Source: Blastocatellia bacterium
GTDB taxonomy: Bacteria > Acidobacteriota > Blastocatellia > HR10 > J050
Assembly (NCBI GenBank): GCA_026985075.1
Contig: JALSQX010000074.1
Location: 58,150 to 122,149 of the forward strand
Reading direction: 5' to 3'
DNA: 64,000 nt
Shown here: in pieces, positions 17,532 through 27,622 of the stretch
How positions within the stretch are numbered: the first letter of the stretch is position 1
Layout of the letters: the number at the start of each line of letters is the position of its first letter
Notes under the pieces: model-generated
What the model was told of the DNA's origin: nothing
The model's input: the letters and a program-made list of their open reading frames with translations, nothing else
The model's database searches: none
Translations under genes and position numbers: made by a program

Positions 17532-18569
17532 CATGGTAAGGAACGAGGCACCTTGGCGCAGATTCTGTCCAATAGTTGCCCCCGATCGACGGTGATCCTG
17601 GGGAGTTTCATCGGCAATGTTTTCGTCCTCTGGGTGCCGCTGCTCATGACCTGCTTGCTCAGCCTTTCACTGATCATGGCGGATGGTCAGGTTCGATTGA
17701 CTTTTGAAGATGGACTGAGAATTGGCCTCGTCATTCTGCTCTCCGGTCTTTTCGTCACATTGATGGGCGGATTGTTCGCCTCGACGCTGTTTCACCGGTC
17801 ATCCACGGCGCTCGTCGTGGCCCTATTGCTCTGGATATGTATGGTCATCATTGTACCAGGTGGGGTGCGGCTGTGGGTGGAATACGCCTATCCCATTCCC
17901 TCATTGAAAGAGGTACGAGATCAACTCTGGCAGGCCAAAAGGGTCATGTTCACCGCCACCGGCATTTCGACCGAACCGGTGTGGGAGATCATCAGCACTC
18001 CAGGACTCACCGAAGCGCAGAGGCAGGAGCGGCTGGCCGCGCTGCAGGCTGAGACGTACGCCAGCAACGAGCGCGCGCTGGAACAGTTCGCGGTGACCAT
18101 TGGCAAAATCCTGGCTGCCTACTATTCCAAGCTGGTGTACCAGGCAGAAACAGCGCGCTGGCTCAGCCGCGTCTCTCCGGCCTCCGCCTATCAGTATGCG
18201 GTGGAGGAAATACTACCCGCTGGGACCGTGCGGCATCGCCAGTTCCTCGCGGCAGCCCGTCGTTATATGGATGCTTATACGGCTGTTGCCGGCGTGCTCC
18301 GAAAACGACTCAGATCCAAGGCTCGCGTGAGGGGAGGGTGGGGAACCATCACCTATGAAGGCAGAACCTACCGATTGAATAGCATCAGTGAGATCTCTTA
18401 TGCCCATGTTTCCTTCGATCGGCGCCAGCTCCCCAAATTTCAAATGTCCACGCCAAACTTAGCACGATCCGTAGAGCATGCGGCCTGGAACGCGTTCATT
18501 CTCATTCTGTTCGGACTGGTCCTCTTCAGTCTCACGTCTGTTGTCTTCCTGAAGTATGATGTTCGATAG
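17532..18569 (+). pseudogene. ABC-2 type permease, 5'-truncated remnant
   Basis: The open frame picks up at 17532 with HGKERGTLAQILSNSCPRST, which corresponds to the 'E-R-G-T-L-x-x-x-L-S-N-P-x-x-R' cytoplasmic motif found about 80-130 residues into ABC-2 permeases of the DUF3526/NosY kind. Everything N-terminal, including the first membrane helix, is missing, and the ORF upstream is the propeller in another frame. Downstream, membrane helices (about 17580-17870 and 18490-18560) and a long extracytoplasmic loop are intact. No ATPase partner is nearby. It is most simply a deletion remnant. Translation from an internal start cannot be excluded. Confidence 0.6.
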
Positions 18570-19123
18570 CCCAATCTCTCGCAACGGGAATACCAGAGGC
18601 TACAAAAAAACATTCTCGCGTTTCTCCTCGATCCCGACCTCTCTCGCTCTGAGAGTCGATGTTCGGCCAGTTGCATGTCGGCGAGAAGTCAATGACTCAT
18701 ACCCGCCGGGACAAGATGGAGCGAAAGCGATCGATTGTTTGTTGGCGACATCCTGACCGATGTTTTGGAGTCTACTCTGCACCGGTCGCTCGCTATGTGG
18801 AGTGACACTTGAACACAGCACCAAACCGACTGATGGATGGTCGGAAGAATAGCTCATGGGGTCATTGATACCTCCCCCTGGCTCATGCCTTACAGGATAA
18901 GCATAGACACTGCAGCCACCGATTGCATGTGCCGGGTATGTTGTCTCAGCCAGCCATGGCTCTCATGGCGCTTGCGTACCAGGATCTCTGGCGCCGTCTT
19001 CAGGCGCCCGCCACGGGCTCTTTCATAACATCGCTTCTCGCGTCCGGCTGGCGTATTCGGAGAGATCACGTGAGCTTGCTCCACTGACGGCCCCATGCTA
19101 ACGTACTGGGTTTCGACTGAGCC
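18570..19123. other. Intergenic region, no gene recognised
   Basis: About 550 bases between the permease remnant and the molybdate/sulfate transporter. The short ORFs here have no ribosome-binding sites or recognisable products. The absence of coding signal next to a truncated permease fits gene decay. Confidence 0.45.
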
Positions 19124-20323
19124 ATGAAGAAGCGAACGCACGCTCTGGCCATCGAGTGGCCATTCTGGCCGTGGCTTCTCGCCCGCCTGAATCGACAGGA
19201 ACTCTCCGGTTCGCTGGGCGACCTGGGAACGTTCATTCCATTGCTCGTCGGCATGACGGTGACCAACGGGTTAGATTTCGCCTCGGCGTTGTTTTTCGCC
19301 GGCTTGTTCAACGCGGCCACGGGCTTCTTGTTCGCCATTCCCATGGCCGTGCAGCCGATGAAGGCCATCGCCACCATCGCCATTAGTGAGGGCTTGACGG
19401 TGCCTCAGATTCTGGCCGCAGGGATCATCACCGGCGCCGTCGTTCTCGCCCTCGGCATCACGCGATTGATCGATGTCTTCAATCGATTGATTCCCCTCCC
19501 CGTCGTGCGCGGGCTTCAATTAGGATTAGGATTGCTGTTGATCGAGAAAGGCATCGGGTTGGTGACCCAAACGGGACAATGGTGGAGTTGGGACAGTATG
19601 CTCACCGGGCTTCTCGGATTCGCCTTCGTCCTCCTGTTCATCCGCTCAGCGCGTATTCCCACGGCGCTGATTCTGTTCACCTTGGGACTCGCCGTGGCCT
19701 GGCTCACTCATCCCACTATGGGGGCACACATGACCGTGGGTGTTCATCTCCCGCACGTCGTCCCCATTTCAGCGGACGATTTCCGCATCGGGTTCCTGCG
19801 CGCCGCCATTGCCCAGATTCCCCTGACCACGCTCAATTCCGTCATCGCCGTCTGTGCTCTGTCGATGGACCTCTTCCCCGACCGGCCTGCTCGTCCACGT
19901 CCGGTGGCCATCAGCGTGGGAGCGATGAACCTGATTGGCTGCTGGTTCGGCGCCATGCCCATGTGTCACGGAGCCGGTGGACTGGCCGGACAATATCGTT
20001 TCGGCGCGCGGACGAATGCGAGCATTCTATTCCTCGGCACGGTCAAGATGATCCTGGCCTTGTTTCTGGGCGGATCGCTCCTGGCTTTGCTTCGCGTCTA
20101 TCCCCAATCGATTTTAGGCGTCCTTCTGGGCATCAGCGGATTGGAACTGGCCGTCGCCGCCCGCGATCAGAATCAGCGCGAGCCGGCGATGATCATGCTG
20201 GCCACAGCCGGTTCGACGCTGGCCTTCAGGAGCACGGCGCTGGGGTTCGTCATTGGTTGGGGACTCGCCCTGCTGTTCCACTTCACCCGGTCCCACCACA
20301 CCGGTCAGTCCACAGACGAGTGA
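19124..20323 (+). CDS. MOT1-family molybdate/sulfate transporter
   Basis: A 399-residue integral membrane protein with about ten predicted helices. The two MOT1 signatures are visible: ELSGSLGDLGTFIPLLVGM (about residue 25) and GAMPMCHGAGGLAGQYRFGA (about 275). The family is related to SulP and transports molybdate or sulfate. The ATG at 19124 is the first in frame. Its 3' end overlaps the convergent histidine kinase by 19 bases. Confidence 0.88.
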   Translation: MKKRTHALAIEWPFWPWLLARLNRQELSGSLGDLGTFIPLLVGMTVTNGLDFASALFFAGLFNAATGFLFAIPMAVQPMKAIATIAISEGLTVPQILAAGIITGAVVLALGITRLIDVFNRLIPLPVVRGLQLGLGLLLIEKGIGLVTQTGQWWSWDSMLTGLLGFAFVLLFIRSARIPTALILFTLGLAVAWLTHPTMGAHMTVGVHLPHVVPISADDFRIGFLRAAIAQIPLTTLNSVIAVCALSMDLFPDRPARPRPVAISVGAMNLIGCWFGAMPMCHGAGGLAGQYRFGARTNASILFLGTVKMILALFLGGSLLALLRVYPQSILGVLLGISGLELAVAARDQNQREPAMIMLATAGSTLAFRSTALGFVIGWGLALLFHFTRSHHTGQSTDE

Positions 20324-21597
20324 TGAGGGTGAGGTGATCTTCGATCACCATCGCCTTGATCCGGCTTCATCGGCCAAAGGATGGTGAATTGCGTTCCCTT
20401 CCCTGGTTGACTCTGGACGGCGATCTTCCCTCCATGAATCCGCACCAGATGCTTGACGATGGCCAATCCCAACCCGGTTCCTCCCAATTCGATCGAACGC
20501 GCCTTGTCCACGCGATAGAATCGCTCGAATATGCGCGGTAAATCAGAAGGGGGAATGCCGATGCCCGTATCGGCGACAATGATGGCCGTCTCGCCGGCTC
20601 GCTCCTCGGCATCGACGCGAACGCGCCCACCGCGTCGATTGAACTTGATTCCATTATCCAGCAAGTTGATGAGGATCTGTTCGAATCGTCGCCGGTCGGC
20701 CATGATCTCCACGTTTTCGGGAACGGCATTGATCAGTCGCACATCGAACTGGTCGGCTCGCGGTCGCAACGTCTCCATGACGTCTTCAACGGCGTGACGC
20801 ACATGGATCACCGTCGGTTCCAATTGCACATGTCCCGACTCAATAGCCGAGAGATCGGAAATATCGTTCACCAAGCTGTTCAACCGCTGGGCATGCTTCT
20901 GAACGACTTCCAGAAAACGGACATTATGTTCCGCGTCATGGATGGCCCCATCGAGCAATGTTTCCACGTAAGCCAGAATCGACGCCAGAGGGGTTCGCAG
21001 TTCGTGAGAGACGTTGGCGAGAAATTCCTGCCGGACGCGCTCCAGATGTTCCAAGCGCGTGATATCCAGGAAGACGCCCGCCGCCTTGCCCGCCTCCAGC
21101 GGAATGATCTGGAACTGAAACGTCTTCCGTCCGGTGCTCTCCAACCGCTCGATCCTCCCTTCGAACGCCCGTCGCTCACCAAGAGCTCGTTGAAAGCCCT
21201 CGTAGATCTGTCGCTCGCGCGCTACTTCGGCCAATCGGCGTCCTTTGATGGACGCACCGAGGTGACCGAAGATCCGACTGGCCGAGGCGTTGGCGAAGAG
21301 GATGCGAAAATCGTCATCGACGACGAGAATGCCGTCATGTGTCTTCTCCAGGACGGAGGCGAGTAACGCCAGCTCGCGCTCCGCTCGATGGGCCCGGCCA
21401 GCCCAGGCTCGAAGCTGACTCCTGGCCGCCTGCATCGTGGCGGCCACCGAATGCCCCGGCGGGGCTCCCAGAACCGAGAGCGTGTGCCGCAGTCGGGCCA
21501 ACGGAATGAAGAATCGGTGACGCACCCTCCAGATGAGTCCTCCCAGAAGGATGAGAAGAATGAAAATAATCACAGCGAACAGAGAGGACATGGGCAT
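20305..21597 (-). CDS. phoR: Phosphate-regulon sensor histidine kinase
   Basis: A 430-residue kinase. One N-terminal membrane helix (residues 4-24) is followed by a short linker, a PAS domain (about 80-180), a HisKA dimerisation helix with phospho-acceptor His198 in FLANVSHELRTPL, and a HATPase domain (N box LLDNGIKFN, G1 DTGIGIP, G2 GTGLGLAIVKHL). It would phosphorylate PhoB under phosphate limitation. The ATG at 21597 follows GAGGGAG. It is the last gene of the pst-pho unit, separated from phoB by a GATase gene; that order is unusual. Confidence 0.92.
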   Translation of the reverse strand: MPMSSLFAVIIFILLILLGGLIWRVRHRFFIPLARLRHTLSVLGAPPGHSVAATMQAARSQLRAWAGRAHRAERELALLASVLEKTHDGILVVDDDFRILFANASASRIFGHLGASIKGRRLAEVARERQIYEGFQRALGERRAFEGRIERLESTGRKTFQFQIIPLEAGKAAGVFLDITRLEHLERVRQEFLANVSHELRTPLASILAYVETLLDGAIHDAEHNVRFLEVVQKHAQRLNSLVNDISDLSAIESGHVQLEPTVIHVRHAVEDVMETLRPRADQFDVRLINAVPENVEIMADRRRFEQILINLLDNGIKFNRRGGRVRVDAEERAGETAIIVADTGIGIPPSDLPRIFERFYRVDKARSIELGGTGLGLAIVKHLVRIHGGKIAVQSQPGKGTQFTILWPMKPDQGDGDRRSPHPHHSSVD

Positions 21598-21629
21598 GCT
21601 CTCCCTCAGAACCCATCATGCGCCTCGGC

Positions 21630-22343
21630 TCATGTTGACCGCTCGCCGGCGAGGTTGGCCCATCTCATGAAAACCTGCCTGCCCACGCGCTGGAGAGGTG
21701 TCAAATACTCCTTCGCCCGCTCGACGATCTCGCTTCCATCGATGCCCACCTCCCGGAGTTCATCGGCGAAGGTGGCGACCATGTTACGGATGATCTGTTC
21801 GGTCACTTCCATATGAAACAGGAACCCATAAGCCCGACGACCATAACGAAAGGCTTGACAGGCCGTGAGTTCCGACGAAGCCAGCCGGACAGCTCCTCGA
21901 GGGAGTTCGAAAACATCGCCATGCCAATGATAGGCGACGAATGGAGAGGGAATGCCCCTCCACAACGGATCATTCCGAGCCGATTCCGTCAGGGTGACGG
22001 GATACCATCCGATCTCTTTCCGGTCGCCCTTAGTGACCGCCGCGCCCAAAGTGGCGGCCAGCAGTTGACTGCCCAGGCAAACTCCCAGGATGGGTTTGTC
22101 TTCTTCCACAGCCCGTTCCATGAGGCGCATTTCATCGGATAAGAACGCATATCGTCGATGATCGTAAACGCTCATCGGCCCCCCCATCACGACGAGACCG
22201 GCTACCCCTTCCAGGTCATCGGGTACCGGTTGTCCCTCGTAGGGCCGAATGACCTCTACCCTCAATCCCGCTGCTGCCAATGCCTCGGCGATCGTCCCCA
22301 ACGTCTCACACCACACGTGTTGCAATACGAGGATCTTGGACAT
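21630..22343 (-). CDS. Class I glutamine amidotransferase-like protein
   Basis: A 237-residue stand-alone GATase (GuaA N-domain-like). The nucleophile elbow GVCLGSQLLA carries the Cys, and the paired HWHGD (His) and 'HMEVTEQ' (Glu) complete the triad. An oxyanion GGPMSVYD segment is present. Members hydrolyse glutamine or, in the YfeJ/gamma-glutamyl hydrolase group, gamma-glutamyl compounds. It sits between phoB and phoR in the same orientation, so it is probably co-transcribed with the phosphate regulon; the functional link is unknown. Confidence 0.85.
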   Translation of the reverse strand: MSKILVLQHVWCETLGTIAEALAAAGLRVEVIRPYEGQPVPDDLEGVAGLVVMGGPMSVYDHRRYAFLSDEMRLMERAVEEDKPILGVCLGSQLLAATLGAAVTKGDRKEIGWYPVTLTESARNDPLWRGIPSPFVAYHWHGDVFELPRGAVRLASSELTACQAFRYGRRAYGFLFHMEVTEQIIRNMVATFADELREVGIDGSEIVERAKEYLTPLQRVGRQVFMRWANLAGERST

Positions 22344-22384
22344 AAGGCATCACTCCGACTCGGTCGAAGCCGATCTCATCGGGC

Positions 22385-23107
22385 TCACAATCTCTCGACA
22401 GCGTGGTCTCCTTCCGCTCGTGACGAGGAGGGACGAAAGCGATACCCGATCCCCGTCACCGTCTCGATCATGGGTGCGGCCGGCCCGAGCTTTTGCCGAA
22501 GCCGCCGAATGTGCACGTCCAGCGTTCGTGTCGATCCATGATAATCTAAATTCCACACGCGATCCAACAATCGATGGCGCGTCATCACTCGGCCGGGATT
22601 CTGCACTAACGCTTTGAGCAATTCGAACTCCTTCCGCCGCAACCTGATCTCCCGCCCGGCGACGCTCACTTTGAAGCTCTCAAAATCGATGCGAAGGAGA
22701 CCGTCATCATAGCCGGTGGACGCCGACTCCGGCTGCGTTCGTCGGATGACGGCGCGGACGCGAGCCATCAGCTCGCGCATACTGAATGGTTTGGTCACAT
22801 AGTCATCGGCGCCCAAGTCGAGTCCCAGAACGCGATCCGTCTCGGCAACGCGAGCGGTGAGCATGATGATGGGAAGATGAGCGGTCGCCGCCTCCCGTCG
22901 TATTCTCCGGCAGATCTCGAATCCGCTCATATGGGGGAGATTCACATCCAGGATGAGGAGATCGGGCGGATGTTCGAGGAGATATGAGAGTCCCTCTTCG
23001 CCCGTGCCCGCCATCTTGACGTCGAAGTCACCCTCCCGTTCCAGGTTGTAAGCGATGGAGCGGGCAATATCCTGATCGTCCTCGATGATGAGAATACGCC
23101 GTTTCAT
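22385..23107 (-). CDS. phoB: Phosphate-regulon response regulator
   Basis: A 240-residue OmpR/PhoB-type regulator. The receiver domain shows the acidic pocket (IIEDDQD), phospho-acceptor Asp54 in LLILDVNLP, and Lys in YVTKPFS. The C-terminal winged helix has LRRKEFELLKALVQNPGRV and the wing STRTLDVHIRRLRQKLG. The start overlaps the phoU stop (ATGA). It would bind Pho boxes such as the direct repeats between pstS and the porin (27681-27767). Confidence 0.93.
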   Translation of the reverse strand: MKRRILIIEDDQDIARSIAYNLEREGDFDVKMAGTGEEGLSYLLEHPPDLLILDVNLPHMSGFEICRRIRREAATAHLPIIMLTARVAETDRVLGLDLGADDYVTKPFSMRELMARVRAVIRRTQPESASTGYDDGLLRIDFESFKVSVAGREIRLRRKEFELLKALVQNPGRVMTRHRLLDRVWNLDYHGSTRTLDVHIRRLRQKLGPAAPMIETVTGIGYRFRPSSSRAEGDHAVERL

Positions 23108-23775
23108 GGTTCCAGCGGTTTATGCTTGATGACGCGCCCCTCGACCATGTAGACGATCTGTTCGCAGATGTTGGTCACATAATCGGCGATCCGCTCCAGG
23201 TGCTTGACCACGAACAGCAATTTGGCGGCGCGAGAGATGGTCTTCGGATCCTCGATCATATAGGTGAGCAACTCGCGAAAGATCTGGTTGTACAGGGCGT
23301 CAATTCGATCATCGTGATGAATGAGGGCGCGCGCTTTTTCGGCATCTTCTTCGGCAAAAGCGTCCATTCCCGCCTTGATCATATCGGCGGCCAGATTCCC
23401 CATGACGGGCAAATCAATGTAGGGCTTCAACTGCGGCTCCTCGTTCAGATCGATGGCATGCCGGGCGATATTACAGGCATGATCGGCCATGCGTTCCAAC
23501 GTGGGCGCCAGTTTGGCCGCCGTCATCACGAACCGAAGATCGCGCGCCGCCGGCGTGTGCAGGGCCAGGATGTCGATGGTCAGCTCGTCGATCTCCAATT
23601 CCATCTGATCGATGACGTCATCTTCGGCCAACACCTCCCGCGCCAGATCCGAATCCCGCTCGATCAATGAGGCCATGGCCTTGCGCACCGCGCCCTCGGC
23701 TGCGCCGCCGAGCAGCAAGACCTTGTCGCGCAGCGCGTTCAATTCCTCGTCCAGTCGTCTGTGCGTCTCAGGCAT
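23104..23775 (-). CDS. phoU: Phosphate transport regulatory protein PhoU
   Basis: A 223-residue, all-helical protein with the two three-helix repeats of PhoU. The metal-binding motifs E/DxxxD are visible, including EDDVIDQMELEIDEL and DDRIDALYNQ, as is the family segment RDLRFVMTAAKLAPTLERMADHACNIA. It links the Pst transporter to PhoR and represses the regulon when phosphate is abundant. The start lies three bases after the pstB stop. Confidence 0.95.
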   Translation of the reverse strand: MPETHRRLDEELNALRDKVLLLGGAAEGAVRKAMASLIERDSDLAREVLAEDDVIDQMELEIDELTIDILALHTPAARDLRFVMTAAKLAPTLERMADHACNIARHAIDLNEEPQLKPYIDLPVMGNLAADMIKAGMDAFAEEDAEKARALIHHDDRIDALYNQIFRELLTYMIEDPKTISRAAKLLFVVKHLERIADYVTNICEQIVYMVEGRVIKHKPLEP

Positions 23776-23778
23776 ACA

Positions 23779-24639
23779 TCAACCGAATCGCCCGGTAATA
23801 TAGTCCTCGGTCATCTTCTCCTCGGGATTGGTGAAAATCTTCACCGTAGGTCCCACCTCGATGAGACGCCCCATCCAGAGGAATCCCGTGATATCGGAGA
23901 TGCGCGCCGCCTGCTGCATGTTATGGGTGACGATGATGATCGTGTAGGCTTTCTTCAACTCGTAGATCAGTTCCTCGATCTTCTGCGTAGCGATGGGATC
24001 GAGCGCCGACGCCGGCTCGTCCATGAGCAACACTTCCGGTCGCACGGCCAGCGCGCGAGCGATGCAGAGTCGCTGCTGTTGTCCGCCCGAAAGCATGAGC
24101 GCCGATTCGTGGAGCCGATCTTTCACCTCGTCCCAGAGAGCCGCTCGGCGCAAACTCTCTTCCACGCGCGCTTCCAGTTCGCTGCGAGATCGAACCAGCC
24201 CGTTAATCCTCAATCCATAGGCCACATTATCGAAGACAGTTTTGGGAAACGGATTCGACTTCTGGAACACCATCCCCACGCGCTGGCGAAGACGAACGAC
24301 ATCGACGCGCGGCGCATAAATGTCTTCCCCATCCAGAAGCACGCGCCCTTCGACGCGGGTCTCGGCCATCGTGTCATTCATCCGATTGAGCGTCCGCAGC
24401 AGCGTCGATTTGCCACATCCGGAGGGTCCGATGAGCGCCGTGACGCGCTTCTCGGGAAAATCGATGGTGATATCGTGCAGCACCTTCGTGTCCCCATAAA
24501 AGAAATTGAGATGCTCTACTCTCATCTTCGCCGCGGTCGACGATGGTGCTCGAGCGTCGTCTCGGCGAACCTCCGGGCGGCGCGAAATGGACGGCGCGCT
24601 CGTGCGTGCTTCTCTCGATGCTTCCAATTCAGCTCCCAT
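23779..24639 (-). CDS. pstB: Phosphate ABC transporter ATP-binding protein
   Basis: A 286-residue ABC ATPase. Walker [10 protein letters not shown], the PstB-specific [10 protein letters not shown] loop [11 protein letters not shown], signature [15 protein letters not shown], Walker [14 protein letters not shown] and switch His in VTHNMQQ are all present. The first 38 residues before [11 protein letters not shown] are extra; translation may instead start at 24525, which gives the usual length of about 250. The C-terminal ITGRFG is typical of the family. Confidence 0.95.
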   Translation of the reverse strand: MGAELEASREARTSAPSISRRPEVRRDDARAPSSTAAKMRVEHLNFFYGDTKVLHDITIDFPEKRVTALIGPSGCGKSTLLRTLNRMNDTMAETRVEGRVLLDGEDIYAPRVDVVRLRQRVGMVFQKSNPFPKTVFDNVAYGLRINGLVRSRSELEARVEESLRRAALWDEVKDRLHESALMLSGGQQQRLCIARALAVRPEVLLMDEPASALDPIATQKIEELIYELKKAYTIIIVTHNMQQAARISDITGFLWMGRLIEVGPTVKIFTNPEEKMTEDYITGRFG

Positions 24640-24684
24640 CGACACGGATAATCGCCTCCCCACTGAGATTCACAGCATCATCCA

Positions 24685-25713
24685 TCATCGTCCTCGTCGC
24701 CATCGCTTCCGCATCCGCATGCGGATCATCACGCCCACGAGATTGAGTGAAAATGTGAGAACGAGCAACACCAGTACGGTAGCATACAGAATCGGTCTCG
24801 TTTTTTCAACATTCGGCGACTGCGTCGAGAGGATGAAGACGTGGTATCCCAGGTGCATGAACTGATCGTTGAGCCGAGTGGGGAGATGAGGAAGGAAATA
24901 GGCCGCGCCGGTGAACAGGATCGGCGCCACCTCTCCCGCTCCTCGACTGATGGTCAGAATCGTCCCGGTGAGAATTCCCGGCAGAGCCTGAGGCAGAACG
25001 ACGCGGGAAATCGTTTGCCATTTGGTCGCTCCCAGCGCCAAACTGGCGTCGCGAAGATCATGGGGCACAGCTCGCAGAGCCTCTTCGGTGGCGACGATGA
25101 TGATGGGCAACGTCAATAAGGCCAGCGTCAGTGCCGCCCAGATGATGGCCGGTTGACCGAAGACGAGCTCTCCACCATATAGCGTCCGATCAATGCCCGC
25201 GCCAATGAACTGGACGAAAAACCCCAACCCAAATAGTCCGAAAACGATCGACGGTACGCCGGCCAGCGTCGTCACGGCCGTCCGCGTGACGTTGGCCACA
25301 TACACCTGCACCAATCGCCAGAATTCGGCCAACCATTCGATTCCTCTCGCTCTGGCGAGCTTGCTCCTGACCTGAGCCGCGGTCACTGGAGGCGCGTACT
25401 CGTTCAAGTAAATGGCTGTGATGACGCCCACCGGGACGGCGGCCACGGTCATGAGGAGGACCAAAAAGACGGTGCCGAAAATGGCCGGATAGACCCCCCC
25501 GGCCATCATGCCTTCCCGGGGCGGGCTGGTCAGGAACTCCCAACTGATCCATCCCACACCATTGAGGACGATGTTGCCCAGAATCACGGCGAGCATCACC
25601 ACGATGATCCCGGTGGCCACGGCCAGGAGTCCCACGGGAACGCGTTCCTTCATCATGCGCCCAAGAGCGGAAGCCGCGGCTCCTCTTTTTGTTGCTACCA
25701 TCCCCGATGACAT
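24685..25713 (-). CDS. pstA: Phosphate ABC transporter permease PstA
   Basis: A 342-residue inner-membrane permease with about six helices. The EAA-type cytoplasmic loop is seen as LRDASLALGATKWQTISRVVLPQALPGILTG-like sequence near residue 225. The N-terminal YPAIFGTVFLV and GVPSIVFGLFGLG stretches are typical of PstA. It lies 11 bases downstream of pstC. The start is uncertain, with a second ATG at 25701. Confidence 0.93.
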   Translation of the reverse strand: MSSGMVATKRGAAASALGRMMKERVPVGLLAVATGIIVVMLAVILGNIVLNGVGWISWEFLTSPPREGMMAGGVYPAIFGTVFLVLLMTVAAVPVGVITAIYLNEYAPPVTAAQVRSKLARARGIEWLAEFWRLVQVYVANVTRTAVTTLAGVPSIVFGLFGLGFFVQFIGAGIDRTLYGGELVFGQPAIIWAALTLALLTLPIIIVATEEALRAVPHDLRDASLALGATKWQTISRVVLPQALPGILTGTILTISRGAGEVAPILFTGAAYFLPHLPTRLNDQFMHLGYHVFILSTQSPNVEKTRPILYATVLVLLVLTFSLNLVGVMIRMRMRKRWRRGR

Positions 25714-25724
25714 GACGAATGCGC

Positions 25725-26717
25725 TTATTCACTCCCCATGAGTCGTCGCCGCACGCGACCGACAATGTATGCTCCCAGGGCATTGAGGAGAAAGGTGACG
25801 ATGAACAACAGCGCTCCAATGAAGAATAAAACGCGATAATGCGGGCTCCCGAAGATGACCTCTCCGAGTTCGGCGGCGATGGTCGCCGAGAGCGTTCGCG
25901 TCGAGTCGGCGAAATTCCAGGAGGTGATGGCGGCATTGCCCGAGGCCATCAAGACGATCATCGTCTCGCCCACGGCGCGACCGAATCCCAACACGAGGCT
26001 GGCTAAAACGCCCGGTAATGCTGCCGGCACGACAATCCGAATGGCCGTCTGCCAGGCGGAAGCGCCGAGGGCCAAACTCGCTTCTCGATAGCTCTGGGGA
26101 ACGGCGGTGAGAGCATCTTCGCTGACGCTGTAGATGATCGGGATGACAGCCAACGCCAAGGCTACTCCCGCCGTCGTGGCGTTCAGACGAGCGGTGAAGC
26201 CGAAGGCGCGTTGCAGCCAGGACGCCAGCACAATGAGGGCGAAGAAGCCCAACACCACTGACGGGATACCAGCCAGCAACTCGATCACCGGTTTGATCCA
26301 CTCTCGCAATCCAGCAGGGGCGAACTCAGACGTGTAGACGGCTGCCCCGATACCCAATGGAGCGGCCAGCAGGATGGCGATCAGCGTCGTCTTGAGCGTA
26401 CCGATGATCAGAGGCACGAGGCTATATTTGGGCACCGCTCCCACGGGCTGCCAGATGAATGGCCTTCCCTCCGAGGCCTGCTCGAGCGGCAAGAATAATC
26501 TGGAGAGGCTCACTTCCCGGTGAACTCCCGGATCAGTTAATATGGGCATGGCCTCACGGAATACGAACACGAAGATGAGCACAATGGCCACAATGGCCGT
26601 CAAGGCCACTAGAGCGACCATCCCATGAGCCAATCGATCAGTCACCTGACGGAAGCCCATGACCGATCCCGCCGATCTCGCGTTGCGAACGACTCGCTGT
26701 GACACGATTCGCCTCAT
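25725..26717 (-). CDS. pstC: Phosphate ABC transporter permease PstC
   Basis: A 330-residue inner-membrane permease. The ATG at 26717 overlaps the pstS stop as ATGA and is preferred over the longer frame. About six helices are visible, with the EAA loop SYREASLALGASAWQTAIRI and the PstC-type AGIPSVVLGFFALIVL. It forms the membrane channel with PstA. Confidence 0.93.
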   Translation of the reverse strand: MRRIVSQRVVRNARSAGSVMGFRQVTDRLAHGMVALVALTAIVAIVLIFVFVFREAMPILTDPGVHREVSLSRLFLPLEQASEGRPFIWQPVGAVPKYSLVPLIIGTLKTTLIAILLAAPLGIGAAVYTSEFAPAGLREWIKPVIELLAGIPSVVLGFFALIVLASWLQRAFGFTARLNATTAGVALALAVIPIIYSVSEDALTAVPQSYREASLALGASAWQTAIRIVVPAALPGVLASLVLGFGRAVGETMIVLMASGNAAITSWNFADSTRTLSATIAAELGEVIFGSPHYRVLFFIGALLFIVTFLLNALGAYIVGRVRRRLMGSE

Positions 26718-27622
26718 TCTGAGGACGCCCACTGCTGATAGTATTTTTGCCGCATTCTCTCAGGAAGGGGGAAATACTCGACTTCTTTGACTACCGCTTG
26801 TCCTTCCGGGGATAACGTCCAGCGGATATAGTCCACGGCCACGGGATTCTTGGGCCGACCCGCTGTGTAGTAATACAGATATCGACTGATGGGATAGGTT
26901 CCCGAGACGACATTCTCCTGCGTGGGAGCAACGGCCGGGGACGAGGCATCCTTCTTCACCTTGATCGCTTTCACGCCCGCCGTGTAAGCGATGCCCCCGT
27001 ATCCAATAGCATTGGGATCTTTGGCCACGGCATTCACCACGGCCGCCGTCCCGGCCAACGTTTGCGCCCGAGGAGAGTAGTCCTCGCCCTCCAACACGTG
27101 CTCTTTGAAGTAGACGTAAGTACCCGAATTGTTCTCTCGACTGTAGAGCACGATGGGCGCATCGTGACCGCCGACGTCCTTCCAGTTGGTGACCTTCCCG
27201 GTATAGATGGCTTTCAATTGAGCCAACGTCAGTGCCTCGATCGGATTGGCCTCGTTGAGATAGACGGCCAGTCCATCCAGGGCCACGGGCGTCTCGATGA
27301 CATCGACGCCGAAATTCTCTTTCACCTGCTGCGCCTCGCGCGGCTTCATCGGGCGAGAACACTGAGCGATGTCCGTACTGCCGTTGATCAGCGCGGCGAT
27401 GCCCGTTCCCGATCCGCCCCCGGTGACCTGAATGACCGCTCCAGGATGCGCATTCATGTAGACCTCGGCCAATCGTTGTCCGAGAATGACCATCGTGTCC
27501 GAGCCTTTCACCGTGACGGCCTGTTGGACGTGATCCCCTTTGCGCCGAGCACAACCGATCAAATTCCCCACAGTAATACCCATCAGGACCATGAGCGTGA
27601 CACGTTGCATTCTTCTCATCAT
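26714..27622 (-). CDS. pstS: Phosphate-binding lipoprotein PstS
   Basis: A 302-residue substrate-binding protein. The start at 27622 (or 27619) follows GAGGAGG. The N-terminal helix ends in NLIGC, a lipobox, so it should be a lipoprotein. Phosphate-site loops are visible: KGSDTM near the mature N-terminus, TGGGSGTGIAALI, and RENNSGTYVYF. It captures periplasmic phosphate for PstCAB. It is the first gene of the unit and is divergent from the porin. Confidence 0.94.
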   Translation of the reverse strand: MMRRMQRVTLMVLMGITVGNLIGCARRKGDHVQQAVTVKGSDTMVILGQRLAEVYMNAHPGAVIQVTGGGSGTGIAALINGSTDIAQCSRPMKPREAQQVKENFGVDVIETPVALDGLAVYLNEANPIEALTLAQLKAIYTGKVTNWKDVGGHDAPIVLYSRENNSGTYVYFKEHVLEGEDYSPRAQTLAGTAAVVNAVAKDPNAIGYGGIAYTAGVKAIKVKKDASSPAVAPTQENVVSGTYPISRYLYYYTAGRPKNPVAVDYIRWTLSPEGQAVVKEVEYFPLPERMRQKYYQQWASSE

